This document shows positions 21,794 to 33,420 of a DNA stretch of 64,000 bases, piece after piece (position 1 is the stretch's first letter; each line of letters opens with the position of its first letter). Both the position numbers and the translations under genes were made by a program. Below the pieces are notes generated by a model. The model was not told where the DNA came from. It ran no database searches and saw nothing but the letters and a program-made list of their open reading frames with translations. The DNA comes from Ehretia macrophylla (taxonomy: Eukaryota; Streptophyta; Magnoliopsida; Boraginales; Ehretiaceae): the NCBI GenBank assembly GCA_037974665.1, contig CM075778.1:27346001-27410000 (forward strand), written 5' to 3'.

Positions 21794-22256
21794 ATGGCAG
21801 GACCTAACACCCGCAGTAATACCAAATCTCAATCAATGGGAAATGCAGATCAAGCCAACCCTGGGGAAACGATATTTAATTTGATGGCAACTGCCATTGA
21901 TCGGATGAGTAGGGCTATGGAACAACAAGCAAAAACCGCAGCAGCCACAGCGGCAACCGCTATAGCAGCAGCAGCTAATAATAATAACAACAACAACCAT
22001 GGTGCTGGTAGCAGTAGCGGGAATGAAGCCAATAGGGGAGGTGATAATCTCAAGGATTTCTTGTATTATAGCCCTCCGAAGTTCAGGGGCCAGCCGAATA
22101 GTGAAGAGACAGAATATTGGTTGTCTCGGATGGAGAAGATCTATGCTGCACAGGATTATGCAGAGGAGAAGAAAGTCGCCTATGCAGTCTTTCAATTAGA
22201 AGGTGATGCTGAAACATGGTGGGATACAGTAAGAGATCAATGGGAGACTCAGCACA
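21794..22256 (+). pseudogene. Element A gag, truncated by element B
   Basis: Starts at the ATG at 21794 (AGPNTRSNTKSQ) and runs 154 codons. There is an Ala/Asn-rich low-complexity stretch at about residues 50-75, then the Ty3/gypsy gag block (FLYYSPPKFRGQPNSEETEYW, RMEKIYAA, FQLEGDAETWWDTVRDQWE). The frame stops two codons after running into the LTR start of element B (CAC|ATG TAA). The rest of gag and all of pol would lie beyond the far end of B, outside the window. Confidence 0.88.
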
Positions 22257-24383
22257 TGTAACGCCTCGAATCCAACCCCACACTACAAGTCAAGTCCGGA
22301 CCCGTCACACGGACAGAGTCTCCTCTGTACCGTAGACAAACTGGTTACCTACACAAAGTCACAAACATGTCCCGAGCCAACTAGCAACCATCTCATACAA
22401 CCCAACTTCCATATTAACAATAGCCAACCAACTTTCTAAGACTAACCAAGCCTTGGTACCACAAAATCTATATATAATATACAAGCATGCAAGGTAATTC
22501 TAACTCTAACTATAAGTAGCAGGATACCATGATAAGCCAAGTTCGTCCTACTAACTATCAAACACACAAGCATGCAATAAGAGAAGGTAAAACTAGAATT
22601 AATTATTATATGCCACCTACTTTACTATTAACCATCCAAGATTACAACTTGTTACAACCACCAAATATATACAAGACCACATGGTCTCAAAAGAACATCA
22701 ACCAACTTCTTCACACAAACTGCACATAAAAGCCAACTTTAACACACAAGAAAGTCTTGAAAGTTGTTCAACTTGCACTTCTTCCTCTTCTACTACCGCT
22801 ACTAGCTGGGGATCTACCTCAGCTTCTCTTAAAACATGTTAAATGAGGAGTGAGCAACAATGTTGCCCAGCGAGGGAGGTGATACAGCATACCGGGGCAT
22901 ACAACATAATATGCAACATGATAACAACATGTTCAACACCAAATAACACAACTAGTTAAACAAGTAATTAACCACATATAAAAAGGATACGGTTCAACTT
23001 GTCTTCAATCACGAGCCATGAACCAAGATCTTCAAGCAAGTACCGGCAAAACCCTTATTCCTTCAAAAATGGGGTACTCCGGATGTACCCCGATCCTACG
23101 ACCCATATCTCCCAAGGTAGGTCCGTATGCCCCAACAAGGTGAACCACGCCTCTGGGGTAGGGGAGTATACCTCAGCGAGAAAGGGACTGGAAAACCATG
23201 GTAGCCAAGGGAGCACGGCAAGCCCGATGCCGCCCGTGTTACTCGACACTACCATGCCCGAAAAGGTTGTGCAACCCCAAAACAAGTCCACAAGAATCAA
23301 GATCATCAAATAACATATAAGAGGGACGACAAAGTAAGCTGCCCTCGCAATTATTCACAATATAAACCAAATATACACGAAATAGCTATATAGTCACAAA
23401 GAGGCAAATAACATAATTTCTCACAAGACTCAACAGATAGCTTAAACACATCTTTTCCATTCATATAAACACCTAGCAAGCATCTACAAGTTCAGATAAA
23501 CACCAAAAGCATCCATTTTCACCTTTTTCCCTTTGTTAATCATGCAATTTCTTCTCCCATGCAAAATTCAAGATGCCAAATTCACAAGCCAGTCATTATA
23601 CATTCCTAGGAAGGCCAAACGACACCTATCTAGGCCTTGGAGATCCACTTTGGAGACAAAAGCTCAGGAAGGCCCCAAGTGGGTTTTAACTACACCTACC
23701 CTATCCGGACCCTAATTCCACGCAACGAAAGCACCAAAAGTGCTTCCATACCCCAAGGATACCTAATCTAAAGTCCAAATGTGCCTAGATTGTGTTTCGT
23801 GAAAAACTCCCTTTTTAAAGTTAGCCAATTTTGCATTTTAACTCATTTTTGAGCAATCTAACTACATGTGAGTGTTTAACTAGTTCCAATAATGTCTAAA
23901 TTAGCTAGAGAAGGGTTCAATTCACCTAATTAGCCAATTACATCAAAACCCTAAAATATCATCACTATTCATCATCATCTTTGCAAAACAAGCTTTTATC
24001 CATGGCAATAACTATTACTCAATACAAACATGGTCTAGAAATCATAATAAACATGTATCTCACAATATATAAGCATATCCATAACCACAGACAACAAATC
24101 ACAAAAATGTAAAACTTGACATAAACTTTAAATCAATGAAAATGCTAACTCCCTCACATAAGCCTTGTAGATGCAAGAAACAAGCTTGAGCTAGGTTGAA
24201 ATCACTTGTAGAAGCTTAGTTAAGCATCCAAGAGCAAGTTTTGAAGATGAAAAATCCCTCTTTCTCCTTCCTAGGGCTGTCGGGTTAGAGGGGTTTATTT
24301 TGGTTATTTTTTGCTTTGTTTGAATGTATTATGCTTGTATGTGTAATATATTATGTATATAATATATGTAGGTTATATCATAT
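22257..24383 (-). repeat. Element B 3' LTR, left part
   Basis: Shares with the LTRs of E the start, the GAGTGAGCAACAATGTTGCC block (about 22850) and the GGATGTACCCCGATCCTACG block (about 23080). The last five bases (CATAT) are the left target duplication of element C. Confidence 0.88.
24379..24383. repeat. Target-site duplication of element C (left), CATAT
   Basis: CATAT immediately before LTR1; repeated immediately after LTR3 at 58883-58887. Confidence 0.88.
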
Positions 24384-25975
24384 TGATAAATCCATATTTT
24401 TAGTAACTTTAAACTATTAAATCATGTATATTGCATTATTATATCAAGCTTAATTGTATATTTTACACAAATTTAATGCAATATAGGTTTTAAAGAAGAA
24501 ATAGCAAAAACGGCCATAAAAACCAACTTTTGAAGCGAATATTCGGCACAACACTAAAGGAAAATGGTAGAACAACTTCTAAATGAGAAATTCGAGATTG
24601 AATTTGGCCAAACCGAATGCAGAAATGGATTTAGAATGCTGAAAAACCTTGGAATAGACTCGGTCAACTTTTTGGTCAATGGTCAAAGTCAACAGTCAAT
24701 GGTCAAATTCAACTGAGCTGGTCAAAGTCAAAGTTCAAAGTCAAAGTTCACCTACCACAGCCAGAAGGCGCTTGAGCTCCCATTTTTCACGCTCAAGCGC
24801 CACTTTTTGAAAAAGGCTAACAATTGAGCGGTAGAGTACAGACCAAAAACGACCGAAAATAATAAAAAATTTAAAAGTGCAGAAGGGCGCTCGAGCGCCC
24901 CCTGTATTTTTGCTTATAAAAGTCGCGATTTTGCAGAAACGAAGGAGAGCAGTTTTTCTCATCTTAGCCAAGCTTCTTCCTCTCTAGTGGGCAGAAGCGA
25001 TTTTTCACCTTTTGCTTTGTATATTATCAGTTTTCTTCATATTTTAGCTTAGGAGTAGGTTAGTTTAGTTTAGTTAGGGTCCTAGAATAAGGGTCGGGCT
25101 TATGGACTAACGCCATAGCTTCAGAGAAATCAAGCCGGCTAAATCAAGACGAGTTTGAATTCGGTAACTTTTATTCTTGATTTCGATTTCGATTTTGTAA
25201 ATCTAATTATGGCACTTCAGAACCTTATTTTTGGAATGATAAATAAGTGAGGGTATTTTTGTAAGTATTTAGATTTAGATTAATTAAAGTATCGTATTCT
25301 TTAATTGCTTAGTATTATCAATTAATTATGCGTATTCTTGTAGTTATGTTATAGTTAATTGAAAGTACATATACGCCCGGTTTTGTAAACTAGTGGCAGT
25401 ACGTGACTACTTCGGACGGAATTAGCTAGGTTGTACCAACACCTCCAGAGTACGTAAGTAAAAAGATTAATTGAGATGTTGGATATCGTTAGGTTGTACC
25501 AATATATTCAATCTTGTTAATTAATTAGTCATATTACTTACGTATCTAAGGCTAACTTCAGAAGTGGGAGCTTGTAGCCCTATTTCTTGAATGATTTATT
25601 CTTTTAATTTAAATCTATAATATTACACTTAAATACTCCGATCGAATTTATAATTCCAAATCATGGACCCACTAAATTGAACTAACCACTCCTGGACTAA
25701 ATTACTTTATCTTGTTACTACTGTATCTTTGGACATTTTGTGGACATCTTTTGGACTTAATTTTTCGTACTTCTGTACTTTTAGACTTTTGGACTTAATC
25801 AAACTTATCCGTAACGAGAGATAGTCAAACAATTCTAAATTAAGGACTTAACATAATTTGATAAGCCAATCTCTGTAGATCGACCTTCTACTCGCCACAG
25901 CTAGAGGTAATTCAATGTAAGCAATATTTTCAATCATTTAACCTTACTATTTTTTAGCGCAAAATGACACGATCA
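24384..25975 (+). repeat. Element C LTR1 (1592 bp)
   Basis: Starts TGATAAATCCATATTTTTAG and ends GACACGATCA. Contains the W-box array, GC-rich palindromes and TATA box listed separately. Confidence 0.9.
24663..24922 (+). promoter_or_regulatory. LTR1 promoter module: W-box array, palindrome, TATA box
   Basis: Nine GTCAA words (W-box core TTGAC on the other strand) lie between 24663 and 24744. GC-rich CTCAAGCGCC-type half sites follow, then the 16-bp perfect palindrome GGGCGCTCGAGCGCCC (24885-24900) and TATAAAAG (24915-24922). LTR2 and LTR3 keep the same order. The TATA box suggests the transcription start lies a few tens of bases downstream. Confidence 0.7.
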
Positions 25976-26432
25976 AAATTTGGTACAGTTGCCGGGGATC
26001 GGTGTTCATCAAATAAGATAAGTCTTTGATTTATGTATATTATTGTTAATTTATAAATATTTTAGTTTTTAGTTTTTAGTTTTCATTTTTATTTTAGCCA
26101 ATTTTGTTATTTATAGACTTTGTGTGGCTGAAGATGTTAAACTTAGCCTTCCTAGGAGGCAACCTAGGGATTCTTGTGGTGTTAGGGTTCAATTTTTATT
26201 TTCTGTCCTTTATCCTTCATATCAAATGAGTCTTTCTCTAGCTTAAATTTTTTTTTAAAAAAAAGAAAAAAAAATGTGTGATTTTGTAGAACATAGGTTT
26301 GAGGAAGATTACATATTCTTTAATCTTTTAATGGCCTAAAATCCCGATATGTTCTCATTTTTCACAATCTCTTGAACCCCAGAAAAGAGTTTAAATGGTT
26401 GGGGTAGTTGATTATTATTTTTTTATTCTACA

Positions 26433-26435
<3 letters not shown>
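25976..26435 (+). other. Element C internal domain 1, first segment
   Basis: Non-coding. Matches 53969-54452 of internal domain 2 in order, and ends at the (TA)n run into which EPRV-2 is inserted. Confidence 0.8.
25981..25997 (+). other. Element C primer-binding site 1 (tRNA-Asp type)
   Basis: TGGTACAGTTGCCGGGG, a slightly altered form of TGGCGCCGTTGCCGGGG, which is complementary to the 3' end of plant tRNA-Asp and common in Athila/Tat-type elements. Confidence 0.75.

Positions 26436-26495
<60 letters not shown>
26436..26495. repeat. (TA)n microsatellite, left border of EPRV-2
   Basis: About 60 bp of TA repeats between internal domain 1 of element C and the viral movement-protein fragment. 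Confidence 0.95.
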
Positions 26496-26497
<2 letters not shown>

Positions 26498-26751
26498 CTA
26501 ATGGCTTTGTCTAGTGATTTCTGTGAAAAGAGTCTAATGCTCTGTTGATCACTGGTTAATGGCACTACTTCTTCCTTACATCTAATAGTAAGCAGAGAAT
26601 TTAGGTCGATGAGACTCTTATGGTAAATCTCTCTTATATTCATCTTAGGAGGTTTCCAATTACTTAACTCTCCAACTGTCCATGTCTGTTCTATTTTAGC
26701 TATGGTATTATTATCTGACCTTATTGAAGCATTATTGCTACTAGAAGCCAT
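26496..26751 (-). pseudogene. EPRV-2 polyprotein N-terminus, cut at the TA border
   Basis: Opens with an ATG at 26751, about 190 bases downstream of the tRNA-Met primer site, as expected for the first viral ORF. The 85 codons of viral sequence end in a SLDKAIRN segment, which in this polyprotein precedes the movement-protein core. The frame then runs into the TA repeat and encodes a meaningless Tyr-Ile tail. Confidence 0.72.
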
Positions 26752-26940
26752 TACAACTATGTTGACTAGTCTTAACCTTACAATCTGCGAACCGACTTAC
26801 TATCTTCGAAACTACCTCAAGGGACTCCTGGAGTCTACTGCCCTCCCGCGGGTCTTACTCGCTCCCTACCCTGTCTTTGTAGTTAAAGGTAAGTTGTCCA
26901 TATAGGTATGTTGCTTAAGACTAACCTAATAGTTGCTCTG

Positions 26941-26952
26941 GCTCTGATACCA
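26941..26952 (-). other. EPRV-2 primer-binding site 1, initiator tRNA-Met
   Basis: Minus strand TGGTATCAGAGC, the primer site for minus-strand DNA synthesis in caulimovirids. It lies between the promoter copy and ORF start. Confidence 0.85.
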
Positions 26953-27837
26953 GAAACAACCCAGGGAAGATAAGATAATGATAGACATGACGAAAACAGA
27001 AATAAACAAGGATAATAGACAGATAAATAAAAGTAATACAACAAAGATGAAGATAAAAGGAGACTGATGTCTCTTACTTGTTATTAGATATACTGGAAGA
27101 TAACTGTGCTACTCTGTTGGTTGTACAGGAGTACAATTTAAAAGAGTGATCTGGATAAAAGAAAAAATACAAGAGAAGGGAAAGAAAATCCGGATCCTAT
27201 GTTGAGACAGATTCTATCTTTATATAGGATATTGAATCTGTAATACAATAGTGAAATGTGAAAAAGAAAAGTCAAAAGTAACTTTCCCTAAAGTGAACAG
27301 TAAAAAGTGATTTTTACTATTCATAAATAGTGTCTGGATAGTGTCGGCTTTTATTGTGGCTGAATATTGTTTTGTCTTGACGTGTTGATCTTGTCTGGCA
27401 TTTACTGTGGCCGAAAGATCTTTTGTCTTGACATGATGATGATGTCTTTGACTGGATTTCTTTCACTGCGACCGAAAGTAATTTTGTCGTCTTATGATGA
27501 TGATGTCTGATGATGGAATCATGACTGGATTCATCTTCTTCTTCATCTCTGAGTCTGAATCTTGGTCCTATGCCGAAGACGTAGTAAGCTTCTTCATGTC
27601 TGGATCATATTGACTAATGGTAGAATACATACAAGTATGCTGAGTAATGTAAATTTCCCACTAATACAAAGAAAATAAATAAACTAGTCTATTTTCCCTA
27701 TAATCGACCTTGCATCGTACTTAGTCTTACTATCTTCGAAGCCTAACTACCTCTCATCTAACCGCCACATGGGTAACAATGGAGTCTTACGCCTTCTGCT
27801 CCTCAATCCCGTGACCTTACAAAATTGTTGGTAAGTT
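26953..27837 (-). promoter_or_regulatory. EPRV-2 intergenic region and pregenomic-RNA promoter, copy 1
   Basis: Non-coding region ahead of the primer site. The minus strand has a TATA box CCTATATAAAGA (27228-27217). Upstream of it on that strand (27346-27512) lie three imperfect repeats built on TGTGGC/TGGCCGAAAG...TTTTGTCTTGAC...ATGATGATGTCT, one with a TGACG core. This is where enhancers of caulimovirid promoters sit. Duplicated at 27851-28690. Confidence 0.75.
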
Positions 27838-27850
27838 GGCTCTGATACCA
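27838..27850 (-). other. EPRV-2 primer-binding site 2, initiator tRNA-Met
   Basis: Minus strand TGGTATCAGAGCC, the equivalent of the site at 26941-26952 in the second copy of the intergenic region. Confidence 0.85.
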
Positions 27851-28690
27851 TAAATAACCTAGGGAAGATAAGATAATCATAGTTATGACGAAAACAGAAA
27901 TAAACAAGGATAATAGACAGATAAATAAATGAAATACAAGAAAGATAAAGATAAAAGGAAACGATGTCTCTTACTTGTTATTAGATCTATTGGAAGGTAA
28001 CTGTGCTACACTGTTGGTTGTACAGAAGTACAATGTACAAAGAGTGATCTGGATAAAAGAAAAAATACAAGAGAAGGGAAATAAAATCCGGATCCTATGT
28101 TGAGACAGATTCTATCTTTATATAGGATATTGAATCTGTAATACAATAGTGAAATGTGAAAAAGAAAAGTCAAAAGTAGCTTTTACTATTCATGAATAGT
28201 GTCTAGATAGTGTCGGCTTTTACTGTGGCCGAAAGATCTTTTGTCTTGACATGATGATGATGTCTTTGACTGGATTTCTTTCACTGCGACCGAAAGTAAT
28301 TTCGTCATCTTGTGATGATGATGTCTGATGATAGAATTTTGACTAGATTCATTTTCTTCTTCATCTCCGAGTCTGAATCTGGTTCTATGCTGAAGACGTT
28401 GAAAACCTTCTTCATGTCTGGATCATACTGACTTATGGTAGAATACATATAAGTACACTGAGTTATATGTATTTCCCACTAATACAAAGAAAATAAATAA
28501 ACTAGTCTATTTTCCCTATAATCTAATCTGCATCGTACTTAGTCTTACTATCTTCGAAGCCTTACTATCTTCGAAACCTAACTATCTCTCATCTAACCAC
28601 CACATGGGTAACAACGGAGTCTTACGCCTTCTGCTCCTCAATCCCGTGACCTTACAAGATTGTTGAGATAGGTTTGCTAAAGGTAAGTTG
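27851..28690 (-). promoter_or_regulatory. EPRV-2 intergenic region and promoter, copy 2
   Basis: Direct tandem copy of 26953-27837 with scattered changes. The TATA box is at 28117-28126. The enhancer-like repeat is present only twice (28211-28335) instead of three times, and the stretch between TATA and repeats is shorter. Confidence 0.75.
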
Positions 28691-29064
28691 GCTAAAGGTA
28701 AGTTGACTAAGCAAAGCACAAAATAAATACAGGCTAGAAGATAAACAAGTTTCTAAATCTTCTTTGGCTTTTTGGGAAAGCCACACCCATCAACGGACTT
28801 GAGATGACTTTACCAGATGCCGTTGACTTGGACTAGCTAAAGTTTCATGGAATTCTTCAGTAACCATATGACTTCAGAGAGGGGAAGTCTAACCGTTGCA
28901 TCCTAGTTTTTGAAGGGAACTTAGAAGAACAAAACCCTATCTGTCTAATGTTTTTGGTAAGAACATTAGGAAACTCATATATCCTGTGTTTTTGGAGAGA
29001 ACACTGGGAAACTCATCTGTATTGTGTTTTTGGCGGAGAACACAACTAAAATCCATTGTCTGAA
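28691..29064 (-). other. EPRV-2 region downstream of the second ORF
   Basis: Non-coding. Carries repeated GTGTTTTTGG(A/C)(G/A)GAGAACAC phrases. Inverted copies of it occur at 36313-36670 and 38057-38241 (plus orientation). Confidence 0.7.
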
Positions 29065-30381
29065 TTACAATGGTGTAAAAATGTCATAACAATCATCTTC
29101 ATTGTCATTGGCACTGTCTGTGGTGATGGATGCCTGATCTGGGGCAATTTCATCAAGCTGAAGTAACATGGCCTGAACTTCATCATAACTGGTGGCCGCT
29201 GCTAACTGGGTTTGGAGGAAAATCTTGAAGAAGAGAAACTTCTGTTGTTCTGGTTGAATTTCCTTTTTTTGTTTCTGATTAGTTTCTAGCCATGCTTGGA
29301 CTTTTGGAGTTGAACAAGAACTGTTGTTCATCTTCTTCCACCACATGACGCAATGATTTCTTCCGAAAGCCGGTATGACTTGCTGATTTCCGAAAGATAC
29401 ATGTTTGAATGCGAATTCTGATCTGAATATCCATGTTACAAAGAAAATTTTGTAGAACACGAAAAAAGGGGGAAGGTAGGCTAAATGGGCTGGTGCTTTC
29501 CAATTCTCCGTGAAGTACTGGAATCCTTTGAGGACTGGTTCTGGTAATATGTATGTTATAGGACCATATGATGCCCACCATTGGATAAACCAATTTGGGA
29601 CCTCTAGGGGAAATGTTTTCTTGAAAAGGAAAAACCATGACATATCATGTTTATCATTCTGGCGATAGAAGCATCTGAACCATGCCTGAATGTAATCATA
29701 ATAGTTATAGTCTCTGAGGGGTAAATTTTCTGGGATCTGTTTGGTTTTCTATGGGGATTATGCCCATTGATCAAGCGTGAGCACAGTCTGTAGCTTAGCC
29801 TTGACGTGGCTATATTGGTCTGGTTGTTTGTCACTGTCATCTGGGACAAACTCTATGGAGCCTGTTGCTATGAGAATAGCCTCATAGTAACTCTGTGTTT
29901 TGTATGTGTTATCTGGGATGTAGTTTGAGTGATGACGGAGAAATGCCCTAGCAAACTCATCAGGGGTGATGTCTGGGTTTTATCTGAAATGAAAGGGTTT
30001 TGTTACAAGAATCTGGACAAAGTCGTTTTTGTTTATGTATGACGGGGATGGTAACTGTAACTGTTTGGGTTCTGGGGTTACTGGTTTGGTTTTAGCAACA
30101 AGAGGCTGAAACTTATTACTGACTGTCGTCTGTGAAGACGATGTACCTGCAGTACCTGCATGAACACCGGTTAACTGTTTTTGAGGGGTAACAGTCCCCA
30201 AAACTGTGAGGTTTCTACCTAGGGGTGACTGGGTAGATATCTGTGTATGCGTTATCTGTTTGTCTTCAACCTTAACTGGGGTTGATGATTGAGCTGGAGT
30301 AGCTGCTGATGTGCTAGCTTTCTGAGCATAGGAACTGAGACCGAATGTTTTTTCCTTGCCTTTGTCTTTCTTATGTGCCAT
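29065..30381 (-). pseudogene. EPRV-2 second ORF (unknown function), two internal stops
   Basis: Starts at the ATG at 30381 with a Lys-rich, then Ser/Thr/Pro/Gln-rich disordered region, followed by a conserved region with VPNWFIQWWASYGPI and FERNHCVMWWKK-like blocks and an acidic C-terminus. The frame is interrupted by TAA after FHFR (about 29977) and by TAA after DQWA (about 29755). An inverted copy at 38346-39397 carries the same two stops. The role of this ORF in related viruses is not established as far as I know. Identified by position after RNase H and by the paired copy. Confidence 0.75.
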
Positions 30382-30729
30382 TGTTACTAATGTCAGGAGT
30401 GAATGATTCCTGCAAAATGGTTAGTAACAATATATAGAAAGAAATGCGGAATTGAAATGTTATCAACTCTACTTCTGGATCTGAAATCTTTGTTTCAATC
30501 TACTTAATTGCAATGGACTTGAAACAATCCATCTAAATCTACTAATTGGATTCTTGGTGTCCGCTTCTGTGAACTGCAAAAGAAAACAAAATGAAAAGGT
30601 ATTCCCGGAGGAATCCTATGTGATTGGCACGTGGCCTGTTAGAAATTCTCTGGTTAGAAAATCAAGGATGGAATTATCTTCTCCCTTAATAAACTGAATA
30701 TCAAAATCGAAGATTGACAGAATAGCCTG
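30382..30729 (-). other. EPRV-2 spacer between RNase H and second ORF
   Basis: Mostly non-coding. 30382-30490 is repeated inverted at 38242-38345 just before the inverted second ORF, so it is part of that ORF's leader. Confidence 0.6.
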
Positions 30730-31356
30730 TCATTTGGCAAATATCTGTTTAAATGCTATATTCTTAACATCCTTAGTAAGTACATCTTTTGCTGACTTGC
30801 AGTCAACAAGAACTAAGAATTTCTGATTCAACAAATCATCTTGAAATTTTGATATGCATTTTACAATGGACAAAATTTTCTTTTTAACTGTTGAATAGTT
30901 CTGTTGGGCTTTATCCCAAGTTCTTGAGTGGAATCGAACAATATGTTCTTTGTCTTCTAAGATCTGTAAAAGAATACCACCAAATCCTAATTCAGAAGCA
31001 TCTGTCTGAACTATCTTTGGGGTGTCTGGTTGACATAGAGTCAAGACTGGTAAAACCTTAACTTGACGCTTAATTTTCTGAACAACTTTTGTATGGACAT
31101 CAGTCCATGCTAGAGGATTCTTTTTAAGATGTTCAAAAAGAGGTTTACATAAATGGCGAATGCTAGGATAAAAATCTGCAACATAGTTTAAAGATCCTAA
31201 AAATCTTTGCAACTGTGTTTTCTCACACAGAATGTCTAGGAATTTTTCTGCAAAATCAAGTGTTCTTTGGATAGGGGTGATTTTCCCGAAAGAAATCATA
31301 TTTCCAAGAAATCTAATTTTTGTCTGGAAAAGTCTAATCTTGGGTGCAGAAACCAC
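30730..31356 (-). pseudogene. EPRV-2 RT thumb and RNase H
   Basis: 208 codons: the end of RT (FLGNMISFGKITP, LQRFLGSLNYVADFYP), then RNase H with QTDASELGFGGIL (first catalytic Asp), HSRTWDKAQQNYSTVKKKIL (with Lys-Lys where related proteins have the Glu helix) and LVDCKSAKDVL. Separated from the RT core by a stop at about 31357-31400. Confidence 0.9.
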
Positions 31357-31401
31357 AAGACCGTTTTCTTTGATAACTTTAAAGAAAATGTGAAAATGCT
31401 T

Positions 31402-31725
31402 TCAATGCTGATGAATGTCATTACTGAAGACTAAAACACCATCAATGTAAACAATTGTAGAGTCTGTGAACTGATTAAAAACCTGGTTCATAATGTTCTG
31501 GAATTCTGAAGGTGCATTCTTAAGCCCAAAATGCATAATATTCCACTCATATTGTCCAAATGGGACGGTGAATGATGTCTTGTACCTTTCTGATTCTAAG
31601 ACTTGGATCTGCCAAAATCCCGATTTTATGTCAAATTTACTGAAGACATAGGCTTGATTTAATCTCTTAAGGAGATCATTCTTGCTGGGTAATGGGTATC
31701 TAATCCATTGTAAGACCTTATTCAA
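31402..31725 (-). pseudogene. EPRV-2 reverse transcriptase core, catalytic box altered
   Basis: 107 codons with WIRYPLPSKNDLLKRL, FSKFDIKSGFWQIQ (first catalytic Asp), TSFTVPFGQYEWNIMHFGLKNAPSEFQ and IVYIDGVLVFS. In the last block the second Asp of the Y-I-D-D box is Gly, so polymerase activity would be expected to be lost. The RT copies packaged RNA to DNA in the virus. Confidence 0.92.
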
Positions 31726-32500
31726 GGGCTTATAGTTTATGACTAAACGAGAGACTCCTCGTTCCTATTCTATATGTTTATTAACGTAAAAGGCTGCACA
31801 CGACTATGGGCTTTTGCTGGGTCGGATTAGCTTTTTATCTAATAAATTCTAGATCTCTTTTTTTACAAAGAGAAAGATATTCCTGGTTCATCTGAACGGG
31901 CCGAGCCCTGGTAGGAATATTCTGTTCTGAAAAGTCTTTCTCATATGGGAGAGAGACTGAATGTTTCTTACGAACCCAAAAGGCCGTAGGAAGTTCTGAA
32001 CAAACTTCTTTCTCAAGTTTGGTTTGGAATTCATTGATGGACTTTTGCTGTTTAGCAATTTGTTCATCAATTCTGAGACATTTAATATCTTGTTGAAGAA
32101 AACTGATTTGGTTTTCTTTATGTTGGATTGAGTTAATATCTCTTCACTGTGAAGGGAAATAAAACTCAAAAAGGATAGGTTTACCTAACACATTGATAGA
32201 TATACCTTGTTCTGTAACAGTCATGGGAAATAACTGTTGAACGAATGGATTCCCAAGAATGACCTAGGAATTTAACTGTTTTATTAGCACAAAGCTGGTA
32301 GGAAAACAAATACCTTGTTTGCACACATGTGCATTAGGTAATTTGTACCTAATCTGGAGTTTTGTAGAGTCAACTGTAGAAAGCTTCTCTCTGGTTTTCT
32401 CGAAGTATCGAGAAGGAATGAGACCTTCTTGGATGCAGTTCATATCTGCACCTGAGTCTAATAAGGCAATGGTTTCAAATTTGAAAACATTAATCTTGAT
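31726..32500 (-). pseudogene. EPRV-2 aspartic protease and protease-RT linker
   Basis: The minus strand reads FETIALLDSGADMNCIQ, with the protease triad D-S-G at 32458-32450, followed by the flap region and a stop near 32270. The linker to RT is split over two frames (a 93-codon frame at 32169-31888 is out of frame with the domain). The protease cleaves the polyprotein. The triad itself is intact but the frame is not. Confidence 0.8.
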
Positions 32501-33420
32501 AGTTAACTGAACATACCATTTCTGATATGTGATTCTGTTTAGAAGATTGAGATAATCCTCTGTAGGTTTGGAGGTACTAGCTCATTCTATCAGTTTGCTA
32601 ATAGCAATCTGAGTCTGTTTACCAAGTTCATCATTCTGATAAAGATGTTCTTGACGTTCTAAGGATTCTATTTGTAAGAGTTGGACATCTTGTTGGAGAT
32701 GTTCATGATCAAGTCTGAGATCACAAATCTCTTGTCTGTACTTTTGTCTGAGTTGCTAAATTTCTGTTTTTAACAGTTTAATCTCATGCTGGAGATCAAA
32801 GATTCCCACTGGTTGGGTTTTTCTCTTCTGGAATTGACTGAGAATATCAGAATAATTTGTATTCTTGATATCAGTCTGATATGATATAGATAGAGGTTTC
32901 TTTTCCTCTTTCTCATCCATAATATCTTTGAGTCTAAGAAGATAAGCTTGCTTTTCTTCTGGATCATTAATCTTACAGATCATATCGATCATAAGACTAT
33001 GAGAATCTGTAAGGACATTTAATCCTTTCTGATAGAAACATGCCCCTTTGCTAGGACAAGCACATTCCTGGATGGAATTGGAAGAACTACTGGAATAGTA
33101 GTTATCTGTTCCAATCTGATTAATGTTTTCTTCATCAGAATATTCTGAAGAAGAACTAGATGATGATTCAAGATCATCAATGGACTGGATAATTTTTCTC
33201 TTTGTAGCTTCATCTAATTCTAATGATTGAATTAGTGATCTGACTCTGCAATCTCTTGCAAAGTGTCCTGATTTACCACATTTGAAACATCCTGTGGCTT
33301 TCTGTTCTTTACTTTATTTTTGATAGTTTGGTTTCCAATTTTTTCGTAGAAACTTCTGATAATGTTTCTTTTTATAACTGTATGGTTTGTTGCCATACTT
33401 CTAGTTATACTTTTGTCCAA
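32501..33420 (-). pseudogene. EPRV-2 coat-protein tail: zinc knuckle, acidic Ser-rich and coiled-coil region
   Basis: From right to left: a CCHC knuckle CFKCGKSGHFARDC (about 33289-33248), an acidic Ser run (DLESSSSSSSEYSDEEN), a Cys pair segment (ECACPSKGACFYQKG), then a charged region predicted helical (NDPEEKQAYLLRLKDIMDEKEEKK) and further heptad-like sequence to about 32510. A second copy of part of it lies at 35026-35655. Confidence 0.82.

Noticed and set aside
21833-22195. 120-codon minus-strand frame
   Set aside because: It is the antisense shadow of the element A gag, with the Ala/Asn repeats read backwards.
26428-26500. Tyr-Ile repeat protein tail
   Set aside because: It is translation of the (TA)n microsatellite; the same is true at 55003-55254.
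31888-32169. 93-codon minus-strand frame as a separate viral protein
   Set aside because: It is out of frame with the protease-RT linker readable on the same strand, so it is a frame shadow.
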